The notes: generated by a model from the sequence alone, not told the origin. DNA of 36,143 bases from Bacteroidia bacterium (GCA_030431525.1 JAUIJC010000039.1:1-36143); one strand, 5' to 3'. Positions 24,762 to 32,347 are shown, counted from the stretch's first letter. A program made the numbers and translations.

Positions 24762-25954
24762 ATAAAAAGGGTGATAAGCGCCACACTGAAGTTAGTACCA
24801 CTTTGGGTTTCCAGGGGAGCCTCAACCAGAAAAATAAGTGACAGGGCGCCATACAGGAGTAATAATAGAGACTCCTTTCTGTAGCACCAAAGCGGATAAT
24901 AATAGGCGATTAGGAAGGCGATAAAGCCAACCACTCCAAAGCCTGAGAGGTAGCGAATGTATTGGTTGTGGGCAAGTGCCTGATGGTTTTTATCCACCTG
25001 TGGCAAATACCGAATATATGCTTTTTGGGTAGCCCGCTCGATGTTGCCAATGCCTACTCCTGCCACAGGATGTTCCTCAAAAATTATCCAGCCAATATCA
25101 TAAGAATAGAGTCTAAGGCTGAGGGAATACCACTGGCCTTGGCCTGGATTGTCATAATATTTAAGGTCTTCCAAGCTGTTTTCAATCTTATGTTTGATGG
25201 TAGGAACAGTTTGGCTGGCGATACCCAAGGCCAGAAGAATTCCTACCATTCCTGAAATTCCCCAACCCAATTTTTTTCGTCTTTTTGCTTCATAAAGAAG
25301 CGCCCCAATCCCTAAAGCATAAAGGCATAGTAAGCCGATGCGAACGGCTAATATGTGGAGAAAAATGACCAAGAATAGTGAGGCGATTCCCGTTAGTATT
25401 TTTGAGCCAATACCTTCTTGAATAAAGAATAAGCCAACAAATACAGCAAAAGCTACCATCATGCTGAAATGCGGATGATGGACGGGGAGAGGTAGTACTT
25501 TCGAAGCTTTATAGGAGGCAAGAATTTCTTGAAAGTGGAGCCCAAAATTGACAAGTGCGCCAAAGGAAGTTAGCACGGCTGTCCAAAAGAAAACTTGAAG
25601 CAGACCATAGAACTGCCTTTTTGAGAGCTTAGGTAAAAAGGCGCAGGCCAAAGGCAAGAGGAAATACGGGAGTTTTTGGAGGGCGCGCGTTTCGTAGAAC
25701 GACAGGTTGATGCGATCAGTTTGGAACCCTGAGAGTAGGAAAATCAGGAAGAAAAGACTGAACACCCAGCTCGCCTTGTCTTGAAAAAAGCGTTGAAATC
25801 CACCTTTGTAGTCTTTAGTGAAAAGCGCTGTGCCCAATAGTCCAAGCATTCCGATGCTTGGAAGGATTCGGAAGAATTTTTGGGTGAATAGCCCGATAAT
25901 CAACAAAGAGAAGAAGAAAAGGGCAATCTGGTGGCGTGTCAGGAATTTGGGCAT
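24722..25954 (-). CDS. O-antigen ligase/polymerase family membrane protein
   Basis: 410 residues with about 10-12 hydrophobic segments. A periplasmic loop between late helices carries HPVAGVGIGNIERATQKAY and HNQYIRYLSGFGVVGFIAF, features of the Wzy_C (O-antigen ligase/polymerase) family. It would join glycan units or transfer them to an acceptor on the periplasmic side. It converges on the glycosyltransferase pair and overlaps the second by 40 bases, so the two RNAs can pair at their 3' ends. The ATG at 25954 lies just past the def terminator. Confidence 0.85.
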   Translation of the reverse strand: MPKFLTRHQIALFFFSLLIIGLFTQKFFRILPSIGMLGLLGTALFTKDYKGGFQRFFQDKASWVFSLFFLIFLLSGFQTDRINLSFYETRALQKLPYFLLPLACAFLPKLSKRQFYGLLQVFFWTAVLTSFGALVNFGLHFQEILASYKASKVLPLPVHHPHFSMMVAFAVFVGLFFIQEGIGSKILTGIASLFLVIFLHILAVRIGLLCLYALGIGALLYEAKRRKKLGWGISGMVGILLALGIASQTVPTIKHKIENSLEDLKYYDNPGQGQWYSLSLRLYSYDIGWIIFEEHPVAGVGIGNIERATQKAYIRYLPQVDKNHQALAHNQYIRYLSGFGVVGFIAFLIAYYYPLWCYRKESLLLLLYGALSLIFLVEAPLETQSGTNFSVALITLFIYWLRPENSSKTS

Positions 25955-25970
25955 CCCACAAAAATAAAAA

Positions 25971-25998
25971 ACTGACGCAAGCCGAGACCTGCGTCAGT
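25971..25998 (-). terminator. Terminator of the folP-cdaA-yqgF-def operon
   Basis: ACTGACGCA (25971-25979) pairs with TGCGTCAGT (25990-25998). On the minus strand it is followed by TTTTTATTTTTG, just after the def stop. Confidence 0.88.
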
Positions 25999-26005
25999 AG
26001 TAGTA

Positions 26006-26560
26006 TTATTTCCCCAAAGGAAATCTCATCCGGTAACCAGCCCGAACATTTCCCTTTGAAATATTAGCCAGCTTCTTTTTCAGCAGGCGCTTTTTCAAGT
26101 TGGAGAGGTGGTCTGTGAACAGGATGCCCTCGATGTGATCGTATTCGTGTTGGATGATTCGGGCCTTCATGCCATCGAATTCCTCCTCGTGCTCCTGCCA
26201 GTTCTCATCGAAGTAGTGGATACGGAGCTTTTCTGGGCGGAAAACCTCGCCACGAACGTCAGGAATGCTTAGGCAACCTTCCTCATAACCCCATTCTTCG
26301 CCTTCCTCCTCGATGATGGTTGGGTTGACAAACACCTTTTTGAAGTCCTCCATGCCTTCGTCTTCGATGGGGGTGCCATCAACGATAAACATACGGATGC
26401 CTTTGCCGATTTGGGGAGCGGCCAGACCGATGCCTTGAGCGCCGTACATGGTCTCAAACATGTCCTGAGCGAAGGCTTTTACATCAAAATCTTTGTCGGT
26501 GATATCTTCGGCAACTTTTCTAAGTACAGGGTCGCCGTAAGCAACGATTGGGTAAATCAT
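26006..26560 (-). CDS. def: Peptide deformylase
   Basis: Removes the formyl group from the N-terminal methionine of new proteins. 184 residues. All three metal-site motifs are intact: GIGLAAPQIG (43-52), EGCLSIP with Cys96, and HEYDH (138-142). The ATG at 26560 is preceded by a heptamer repeat. It lies downstream of yqgF on the same strand, separated by about 210 bases holding repeat elements. Confidence 0.97.
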   Translation of the reverse strand: MIYPIVAYGDPVLRKVAEDITDKDFDVKAFAQDMFETMYGAQGIGLAAPQIGKGIRMFIVDGTPIEDEGMEDFKKVFVNPTIIEEEGEEWGYEEGCLSIPDVRGEVFRPEKLRIHYFDENWQEHEEEFDGMKARIIQHEYDHIEGILFTDHLSNLKKRLLKKKLANISKGNVRAGYRMRFPLGK

Positions 26561-26569
26561 GGGATATTT

Positions 26570-26603
26570 GTCAGTTAACAGTGATCAGTTAACAGTGATC
26601 ATT
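26570..26603. repeat. Heptamer-period repeat, locus 3 (upstream of def)
   Basis: CAGTTAA CAGTGAT CAGTTAA CAGTGAT, two exact 14-base units made of two heptamers each, starting about 10 bases upstream of the def ATG and thus in its mRNA leader. Confidence 0.85.
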
Positions 26604-26652
26604 CAGTATGTGGTTGGTGTGGGCTGTCTCCGTAGCGTCAGGTTTTAGCCTC

Positions 26653-26764
26653 AATGTTGTCAACTTAAGCATCGAGTGATGTCTGCAATCCATTCCTGAG
26701 AGCCCTGTAAGGGCGAAATATATCAGAGTGGGGCGTATAGCCCTACTCTTAAGTTGACAGCAAT
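26653..26764. repeat. MITE-like structured element (112 bp)
   Basis: Flanked by inverted repeats AATGTTGTCAACTTAAG (26653-26669) and CTTAAGTTGACAGCAAT (26748-26764), with 11 bases perfectly paired next to the interior. Inside are two more hairpins, GCCCT-GTA-AGGGC (26702-26714) and GGGC-GTATA-GCCC (26731-26743). No reading frame of note. The inner part resembles a short intergenic repeat I recall from many Bacteroidota genomes. Confidence 0.65.
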
Positions 26765-26772
26765 ATTCTCCC

Positions 26773-27201
26773 TTACAACAGTCCAGCGTTGGCGCGCTTC
26801 TCCATGAAGTCTTTTAGGATGATGGCTGCACTGACCTTGTCAATGGCTCCTTTTTCCTGACGCTGTTTCTTTGTGGAACCTCCGGCAATCATGGCGTCCA
26901 AGGCCAAGGAAGAGGTAAAGCGTTCATCCATTAAATGGAGCGGCATGTCAGGGAAAGCCTTGGCCAATTTGTACTTGAATTGTACAACATGCTGGGTCGC
27001 ATGGGTGGCCTTGTTTTTCAAGTTCTTGGGCATGCCCAACACAATGGCCTCAACCTCCTCATTCTTAAAGTATTCCTTTAAGTATTCAATGATGTCCTTG
27101 GAGTGTACCGTTTCCAGTGGACTGGCGATGATTTGCAAGGGGTCTGTAACGGCCAAACCTACGCGCTTGGTGCCGTAATCGATGCCGATGATGCGAGCCA
27201 T
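26773..27201 (-). CDS. yqgF: Putative pre-16S rRNA nuclease / Holliday junction resolvase-like YqgF
   Basis: 142 residues, RNase H-like fold. The N-terminal IIGIDYGTKRVGLAVTDP carries the first catalytic Asp, VLGMPKNLKNKATHATQ the glycine region, and LMDERFTSSLA the DERFTS motif. E. coli YqgF/RuvX acts in 16S rRNA 5' end maturation. It lies in the folP-cdaA-yqgF-def group. The ATG at 27201 is preceded immediately by a heptamer repeat. Confidence 0.95.
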   Translation of the reverse strand: MARIIGIDYGTKRVGLAVTDPLQIIASPLETVHSKDIIEYLKEYFKNEEVEAIVLGMPKNLKNKATHATQHVVQFKYKLAKAFPDMPLHLMDERFTSSLALDAMIAGGSTKKQRQEKGAIDKVSAAIILKDFMEKRANAGLL

Positions 27202-27206
27202 GGGAG

Positions 27207-27238
27207 ATCAGTTATCAGTTAACGGTTATCAGTTAACC
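27207..27238. repeat. Heptamer-period repeat, locus 4 left arm (upstream of yqgF)
   Basis: CAGTTAT CAGTTAA CGGTTAT CAGTTAA C, starting six bases upstream of the yqgF ATG. It is the inverse of the copies at 27317-27349, so the cdaA-yqgF intergenic RNA could pair over a loop of about 80 bases. Confidence 0.85.
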
Positions 27239-27316
27239 ATGAATTCGTTTTGGGAAATTTGAGCCTTAAACATCCGTTCCAACGAGTTACCAGCCAAGTT
27301 CAGGGAACCGCAATAG

Positions 27317-27349
27317 GTGATAACTGCTAACTGTTAACTGTTAACTGAG
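27317..27349. repeat. Heptamer-period repeat, locus 4 right arm (overlaps the 3' end of cdaA)
   Basis: TAACTGC TAACTGT TAACTGT TAACTG at a strict 7-base period. The minus-strand reading of this repeat supplies the last CdaA residues SQLTVNS and the stop codon at 27327. Confidence 0.85.
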
Positions 27350-28133
27350 ACACAAGTTTCGTTCTCAGTTCGGCAGTTGACAAGTTATGGTCGATCAAGC
27401 CCTCATAGGCGAGTGACATGTAGCCCGTTTCTTCGGAAACGATGAGCACCAAGGCATCGCTGGCTTCCGTGAGGCCAATGGCGGCACGGTGACGTAGTCC
27501 AAAGTAGGCTGGCAGGTTTTCCTGTTGGGTTACAGGAATGATGCAACGTGCGGCTCTGATGTGGCCTTCGCCGATAATGACGGCGCCATCGTGCATCGGG
27601 CTCTGCTTTTGGAAGATAGTGAGCAATAGTCGCTTGGAAATGATGGCGTTAATCAAATCACCAGATTCCACGAAACTATTGAGGCTGTCCGTCCTTGCGA
27701 ATACGATAAGGGCACCCGTTCGGGATTTTCCCAGTTCGTCAGCCGCTTTTACCACAGAGTTCAATCGACTACTAAGTTCCTCTTCATCTACGGTGTTTTT
27801 GTAGATGTGGAGAGCCTTGAGCAGCTTTTCGTTATTCATGACCGTACTACGGCCAATCATCAACAGGAATTGACGGATTTCCTGCTGGAATAAGACTACC
27901 GAGGCGATGACGCCAACTCCAATAAATTGACCAAGAATGGAGCTTAAAAGTTCCATTTCAGCGGCCTTTACCACCAAATAGAAGAGGTAGATGGACAGGA
28001 GTCCGAGGAAAATCTTAACCGCAACACTTCCTCGCATCAGCTTGTAAAGCTGATAAATCAGAAAGCCCACCAACAAGATGTCGATGGCGTCAATCAGACC
28101 AAAATCGAGAAAAGCTATGGCGAAAAGCGGCAT
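27327..28133 (-). CDS. cdaA: Diadenylate cyclase (c-di-AMP synthase)
   Basis: 268 residues. Three N-terminal transmembrane helices (GLIDAIDILLVGFLIYQLY, AVKIFLGLLSIYLFYLVV, ILGQFIGVGVIASVVLF) are followed by a DAC domain with MHDGAVII and GLRHRAAIGL, the DGA and RHR catalytic motifs. It makes c-di-AMP from two ATP, regulating potassium and cell-wall balance. It follows folP on the minus strand with a 35-base gap. Its last residues come from a repeat and are probably not functional. Confidence 0.97.
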   Translation of the reverse strand: MPLFAIAFLDFGLIDAIDILLVGFLIYQLYKLMRGSVAVKIFLGLLSIYLFYLVVKAAEMELLSSILGQFIGVGVIASVVLFQQEIRQFLLMIGRSTVMNNEKLLKALHIYKNTVDEEELSSRLNSVVKAADELGKSRTGALIVFARTDSLNSFVESGDLINAIISKRLLLTIFQKQSPMHDGAVIIGEGHIRAARCIIPVTQQENLPAYFGLRHRAAIGLTEASDALVLIVSEETGYMSLAYEGLIDHNLSTAELRTKLVSQLTVNS

Positions 28134-28160
28134 TGGGTTATGGCTATCAAGCTTGACAAT

Positions 28161-28191
28161 GACTTTTACTAAAGTCTCTTATCTAAAGTCT
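28161..28191. repeat. Heptamer-period repeat, locus 5 (overlaps the 3' end of folP)
   Basis: CTAAAGT CTCTTAT CTAAAGT CT at 7-base period, with GACTTT-TACT-AAAGTC (28161-28176) able to form a hairpin. Its minus-strand reading supplies the C-terminus KTLDKRL and stop codon of FolP (stop at 28169-28171). Confidence 0.7.
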
Positions 28192-28987
28192 TTGCTATTA
28201 ATGTTCGAGCCTCTACGGCTTCCTTTACATCGTGAACACGCAGAATATTAGCGCCTTTCAGCAGGGCCACAGAATTAAGAACCGTAGTACCATTCAGCGC
28301 TTCCTTGGGCGTGGAACCGAGTGTTTTCCAAATCATCGATTTTCGGGAAACACCCACTAATAAAGGACAATTTAGCTCACGAAGTTCTTCAAGTTTAGCC
28401 AAAAGCTCAAAGTTCTGCTCAATTGTCTTGGCAAAACCGAAGCCTGGGTCAAGGATTATTTCATTCTGGTAGCCCAATTCACGGAGTTTTGAGGCTTGTT
28501 CAGTGAAAAAATCTTTTACATCGGTGATTAACTCCCTGTAATAGGTGAGCGATGTCATGGTTTGTGGCGTGCCCCGCATATGCATCAAAATGTAGGGCAT
28601 GTTAAGCGCGGCCACAGTGGGGAGCATGCGCTCGTCCAATGTTCCTCCGGAGATGTCATTGATGATGTCTGCACCTTCTTCCACAGCGCTTTTGGCCACA
28701 TTCGCACGAAAGGTGTCCACTGAAATGATGGCTTTTGGGTAAGCCTTTTTTATGGCTTCAATGGCTATCGTGACTCTTCTTGTTTCCTCCTCCACTGAAA
28801 TATCATCGGCACCCGGACGTGAGGAGTAGCCTCCGACATCCAATATATCAGCGCCGTCGTCCAGCATTTGGCCCGCAGTGGCCACTAATTCTCCCATGTC
28901 CATTTTTCGGCTTTCCGAAAAAAAGGAGTCTGGGGTAATGTTCAATATGCCCATGATGTTGGGCTGGGAGAGGTTTAAGGGATTCAT
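28169..28987 (-). CDS. folP: Dihydropteroate synthase
   Basis: Joins p-aminobenzoate and the pterin pyrophosphate in folate synthesis; the sulfonamide target. 272 residues. NIMGILNITPDSF, DVGGYSSRPGADDISVEEE, DIINDISGG, DPGFGFAKT and LVGVSRKS all match the family. First gene of the minus-strand group. A -7 box TATTTTTG lies 48 bases upstream. Confidence 0.97.
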   Translation of the reverse strand: MNPLNLSQPNIMGILNITPDSFFSESRKMDMGELVATAGQMLDDGADILDVGGYSSRPGADDISVEEETRRVTIAIEAIKKAYPKAIISVDTFRANVAKSAVEEGADIINDISGGTLDERMLPTVAALNMPYILMHMRGTPQTMTSLTYYRELITDVKDFFTEQASKLRELGYQNEIILDPGFGFAKTIEQNFELLAKLEELRELNCPLLVGVSRKSMIWKTLGSTPKEALNGTTVLNSVALLKGANILRVHDVKEAVEARTLIAKTLDKRL

Positions 28988-29034
28988 GCCTTTGTATCCT
29001 TTCGGCGAAAACAGCTAACTTCCGAGCTTAGATA

Positions 29035-29042
29035 CAAAAATA
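29035..29042 (-). promoter_or_regulatory. Candidate -7 box for folP operon
   Basis: The minus strand reads TATTTTTG, matching TAnnTTTG, and would start RNA about 40 bases before the folP ATG. The gap to the divergent DUF1599 gene is only 62 bases, so the two promoters must overlap. Confidence 0.6.
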
Positions 29043-29049
29043 CAGAGAA

Positions 29050-29652
29050 ATGGGTAGGGAGAGAACTCCAATCTCAATACCCGATGCTCATAAAATAGTG
29101 TTGGTTGTGGCAACTACAGAAGAGAAATTCAGGAAGATTGTGGCAGATTGCCGTGAGGTGTTTGTAAAAAAAACCAAAGATTACGGCACTGCGTGGCGCA
29201 TTTTGCGTCCTTCTTCTTTGACCGATCAGATTTTGATTAAGGCCAAACGTATCCGTTCCATTCAGGAGAAGGGGGTGGCCAAGGTAGATGAGGGCGTGGA
29301 AGGCGAGTTTATGGCGATCATCAATTATTGCTTGATGGCCTTGATGCAATTGGACCTCACAGAGGATGACGGTGTGGATTTGCCTTTGGAGAGGGTAGAA
29401 AAGTTGTACGATAAATACGCCCAAGCCACTTTGGATTTGCTCTTAGCCAAAAACCATGACTATGGTGAGGCTTGGCGTGATATGCGTGTTACTTCCATCA
29501 CGGACATCATCTTGATGAAGTTGCACCGCACGCGTCAGATTGAGGAGAACGAGGGGAAAACCCTAATTTCCGAAGGTGTGGATGCCAATTACCAAGACAT
29601 GCTGAACTATTCGGTGTTTGCATTGATTTTGATGGGTGAAGGGAAGGAGTAG
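29050..29652 (+). CDS. DUF1599 (Nmad1) tandem-domain protein
   Basis: 200 residues made of two copies of one domain: about 30-105 (VKKTKDYGTAWRILRPSSLT...ILIKAKRIRSIQEKG) and 125-195 (LAKNHDYGEAWRDMRVTSIT...ILMKLHRTRQIEENEG), each ending in a helix with NY and LM. The family is called nucleotide modification associated domain 1 and resembles all-alpha NTP pyrophosphohydrolases, but no activity is established. It is divergent from folP and followed by the DoxX-like gene; I recall this order as common in Bacteroidota. Confidence 0.9.
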   Translation: MGRERTPISIPDAHKIVLVVATTEEKFRKIVADCREVFVKKTKDYGTAWRILRPSSLTDQILIKAKRIRSIQEKGVAKVDEGVEGEFMAIINYCLMALMQLDLTEDDGVDLPLERVEKLYDKYAQATLDLLLAKNHDYGEAWRDMRVTSITDIILMKLHRTRQIEENEGKTLISEGVDANYQDMLNYSVFALILMGEGKE

Positions 29653-29704
29653 TAGCGGTTTGATTCCGCAACATCTCCAAAAATGATATTTCAAACGGCT
29701 TACG

Positions 29705-29723
29705 CCTGCTAACCGTTAACTGA
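29705..29723. repeat. Heptamer-like repeat remnant, locus 6 (upstream of the DoxX-like gene)
   Basis: CTAACCG TTAACTG AT ends two bases from the DoxX-like ATG. It is the same word family as the repeats at 26570 and 27207, in a shortened form. Confidence 0.45.
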
Positions 29724-29724
29724 T

Positions 29725-30840
29725 ATGAAGAATTTCTGTCGTTTTTTCGTCGGGTTGCTATTCATTTTCTCGGGCTACGTGAAGATTGTGGACCCTATTG
29801 GAACGTCTATCAAGCTGGACAAGTACTTCCAGATTTTCGCCACGAATTTCCATCCCGTTTTTGAATACCTTATTCCAATCTCACTTGGGATTGCAGTTTT
29901 CGTGATCTCCTTGGAAATCATCCTTGGCTTTGCCCTTTTGTTTGTCTACAGGATGAACATCACTTCCTGGGCATTGCTCCTCTTGATAGGGTTCTTCACG
30001 ATACTTACTTTCTATACCGCGATTACCGGTGAGCCTTCCGATTGTGGTTGTTTCGGAGATGCCCTTGTCATCAGCCCTTGGATGTCTTTTTCTAAGGACG
30101 TGGTCTTGACTATCATGATTTTGGTGATTTTCATTAACCGAAATGACTATTTCTCACGTACCAATGCCCCTGGTGGACACATTATCATGGGGATTCTTTC
30201 TGGACTTACCATCTGGTTTGCTTTCCGTAATATCAACCATCTGCCTTTCCAAGATTTCCGTCCATACAAGGTTGGCAATAACATTCCTGAGAAGATGAAT
30301 GATGGAAAGCCGGGAATCGTTAAGACGACTTATGTCCTTGACAAGGAAGGCGAGCAGATCGAAGTGGCTGACTCTGTTTACATGAAGGACAGCAAGTATT
30401 GGAAGGCGCCTTATAAATATGTGGACAACAAGAAGGATGTGATTAAGGAGGCTGAATCGCCGAGTATTACCGATTTTGGTTTGAGCGATAAAGCGGGGAA
30501 TGATCGCACTTCTGAAGCCTTTGAAGGCAAGGTACTTTTCTTGGTGATGCGTAAGGCAAAACCATTGGATAGCGAGCTTATGGCTAAGCTTTCCTCCTTG
30601 GAAAAGGAGGCCAAAAATGCAGGTTATAAAGTGCTTGTGGTGTCTTCCATGCCTCCTAATGATTTCCAAGAAGTGAATTCCCAAATGAAGTTGACCAGCG
30701 AGGTGTTGGGAATTGATATGGACGTTTCCAAGGCCATGATTCGTGCTGATGTGGGTGTCATCACTTTACAAGACGGCACGGTCACAGGCAAGTGGCACTA
30801 CAATGACTTCCCGACGATTGAGGAGGTGAAAAATCCGTAA
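29725..30840 (+). CDS. BT_3928-like membrane protein: DoxX/MauE-like domain plus thioredoxin-like domain
   Basis: 371 residues. Four N-terminal helices (residues about 1-145) carry SGYVKIVDPIGTSIKLDKY and the cysteine motif SDCGCFGDAL typical of MauE/DoxX-type proteins linked to redox chemistry. After a linker, residues about 255-371 read as a thioredoxin-like fold (EGKVLFLVMRKAKPLDSELM, YKVLVVSSM, GVITLQDGTVTGKWHY) but lack a CxxC, so the domain is not a normal oxidoreductase. Such BT_3928-like proteins are known in Bacteroidota, usually beside DUF1599 as here. Function unknown. Confidence 0.85.
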   Translation: MKNFCRFFVGLLFIFSGYVKIVDPIGTSIKLDKYFQIFATNFHPVFEYLIPISLGIAVFVISLEIILGFALLFVYRMNITSWALLLLIGFFTILTFYTAITGEPSDCGCFGDALVISPWMSFSKDVVLTIMILVIFINRNDYFSRTNAPGGHIIMGILSGLTIWFAFRNINHLPFQDFRPYKVGNNIPEKMNDGKPGIVKTTYVLDKEGEQIEVADSVYMKDSKYWKAPYKYVDNKKDVIKEAESPSITDFGLSDKAGNDRTSEAFEGKVLFLVMRKAKPLDSELMAKLSSLEKEAKNAGYKVLVVSSMPPNDFQEVNSQMKLTSEVLGIDMDVSKAMIRADVGVITLQDGTVTGKWHYNDFPTIEEVKNP

Positions 30841-30926
30841 TAGACATTAGACCGCTACGCTTTTGGACATTAGACTTTAGCTGATTCTAATGTCTAAGAG
30901 CGAAGCGGTCTAAAGTCTAAAGTCTT
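30841..30926. repeat. Heptamer-derived inverted repeat, locus 7 (DoxX-permease gap)
   Basis: Left arm 30841-30880 and right arm 30887-30926 are complementary over 32 bases with four mismatches, sharing an insert (GACCGCTACGCT / AGCGAAGCGGTC) between copies of TAGACAT and TCTAAAG words. The loop is about six to thirteen bases. It fills the gap and ends about eight bases before the permease ATG. Confidence 0.85.
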
Positions 30927-30934
30927 TAATTTTT

Positions 30935-31990
30935 ATGCTCCAATTTCTTCTCAAGCGTTTGTTGAATGGTGTGCTCGTCTTGATAGGCGTGGCCTTGGTG
31001 GTGTTTGGCATCTTTCAGGTGTTGCCGGGTGATCCGGTGGCCATGATGGTGGGCCAACGGGCCGATGCTTCCACTAAGCTGGCCATTCAACGGGAATATG
31101 GCTTGGACAAGTCATTGCCGGCGCAGTTGGGGCATTACATGAATGATCTTTCGCCCTTATCCTTTCACGAGGATACGGAGCACAATCAAAAAAAGTACGG
31201 CTACCTTCCTTTGCTGACTTTTGGTAAGGAGGCTTTTGTATTGAAATGGCCTTATCTGAGGCGCTCGTTTCAGTCGGATCGGGCGGTTTCGGACATTCTC
31301 GCAGAGGGATTGGTGGGCACCTTGTGGCTGGCGATTTCTGCCATTGTCATCGCTTCGGTATTGGGCATTGCCATGGGCGTTTTCTCGGCGTTGAAGCGAG
31401 GAACTTGGATTGACCACGCCTTGGTGACAGGTTCTGTGATTGGTATTTCGGCGCCGTCGTTTGTGGCGGGAACGCTGATTGCCTATGTGTTTGCTTGGTT
31501 ACTCCACGATTGGACCGGGCTATACCTAACGGGAAGCCTCTATGAGACCGACCCGTTTACTGGTCGTCATTTAGCCCTTCAAAACTTGATTCTTCCTGCC
31601 ATCACCTTGGGCATCCGCCCCTTGGCCGTTATCGTCCAATTGACACGTGGTTCCATGTTGGAGGTGATGAATCAAGACTTTATCCGAACGGCACGGGCTA
31701 AGGGTTTGTCCGAAAAGGCTGTAGTGGTTCACCATGCTTTGAGGAATGCCTTGAATCCTGTGGTGACTGCTATTTCGGGTTGGATGGCCTCCCTGATGGC
31801 CGGAGCCTTTTTCGTGGAATACATTTTTGGATGGAAAGGCTTGGGTGCCATTACCGTTGAGGCCGTATTTGCGCGCGACTATCCTGTGGTGATGGGAGCG
31901 ACCTTGGTTGTGGCCGTCATTTTTGTGTTTGTGAACGTCTTGGTGGATTTGGTTTACGCTTGGATTGATCCGAGGATAAAGGTGGGGTGA
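30935..31990 (+). CDS. ABC transporter permease, DppB/OppB type
   Basis: 351 residues. N-terminal helix LLKRLLNGVLVLIGVALVVFGIF with the family's LPGDPVAMMVGQRA, then about five more helices with the cytoplasmic EAA loop DFIRTARAKGLSEKAVVVHHALRNALNPV, and the ending [14 protein letters not shown]. It forms half the membrane channel of a peptide or related uptake system. No DppC-type partner, ATPase or binding protein lies next to it. Its 3' end is duplicated about 360 bases downstream, with a small gene in between that overlaps its stop (TGATG). Confidence 0.92.
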   Translation: MLQFLLKRLLNGVLVLIGVALVVFGIFQVLPGDPVAMMVGQRADASTKLAIQREYGLDKSLPAQLGHYMNDLSPLSFHEDTEHNQKKYGYLPLLTFGKEAFVLKWPYLRRSFQSDRAVSDILAEGLVGTLWLAISAIVIASVLGIAMGVFSALKRGTWIDHALVTGSVIGISAPSFVAGTLIAYVFAWLLHDWTGLYLTGSLYETDPFTGRHLALQNLILPAITLGIRPLAVIVQLTRGSMLEVMNQDFIRTARAKGLSEKAVVVHHALRNALNPVVTAISGWMASLMAGAFFVEYIFGWKGLGAITVEAVFARDYPVVMGATLVVAVIFVFVNVLVDLVYAWIDPRIKVG

Positions 31991-32214
31991 TGAGTAAAGA
32001 GGAAAAAATGATACTTTTTGTCATTTATAAATATGGCCGACCAATTGGGATACAGCCGTTATATCGTGGTATTCAGGTTCAAAGAATTAAGGTTAGTTTA
32101 AAAGAGTTTGATGTTTTTCAACTTTTGGTAAGGTTGCAAGAACAAGAGTTGATTCAACGTCAAGATGGCTTTTGGAGCTTGACGTCCAAAGGGCAAATAG
32201 CATTAGGAGCCTAA
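31990..32214 (+). CDS. Small winged-helix-like hypothetical protein
   Basis: About 74 residues (MSKEEKMILFVIYKYGRPIG onward). The layout of helices, a short strand pair and the ending VRLQEQELIQRQDGFWSLTSKGQIALG resembles a winged helix-turn-helix, as in PadR or MarR proteins, though too short to be certain. The start ATG at 31990 overlaps the permease stop TGA by one base, suggesting translational coupling. It lies exactly between the permease gene and the copy of its 3' end, so it may have come with that insertion. Confidence 0.55.
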   Translation: MSKEEKMILFVIYKYGRPIGIQPLYRGIQVQRIKVSLKEFDVFQLLVRLQEQELIQRQDGFWSLTSKGQIALGA

Positions 32215-32347
32215 ATGATTCTTCTTTAAAGTCTGAAGCTTTTGGGGAGTTAGCCCTGTGTAAAGGGTGGTTTGGTCCGAGGGTTCACCGTTTTTGAGCA
32301 TTTCAATCGCAATTGCCTCCTTTTCTTTCTATCGCCCATCCTCTTCG
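32215..32347 (+). other. Non-coding interior of the tail-duplication segment
   Basis: About 130 bases after the small gene. I see no gene, terminator or clear repeat. It could be the remnant of a further sequence that entered with the duplicated tail. Confidence 0.4.

Noticed and set aside
26570-27349. CRISPR array in the folP-cdaA-yqgF-def region
   Set aside because: The repeated words are 7 bases long with no spacers of constant length and no cas genes nearby.
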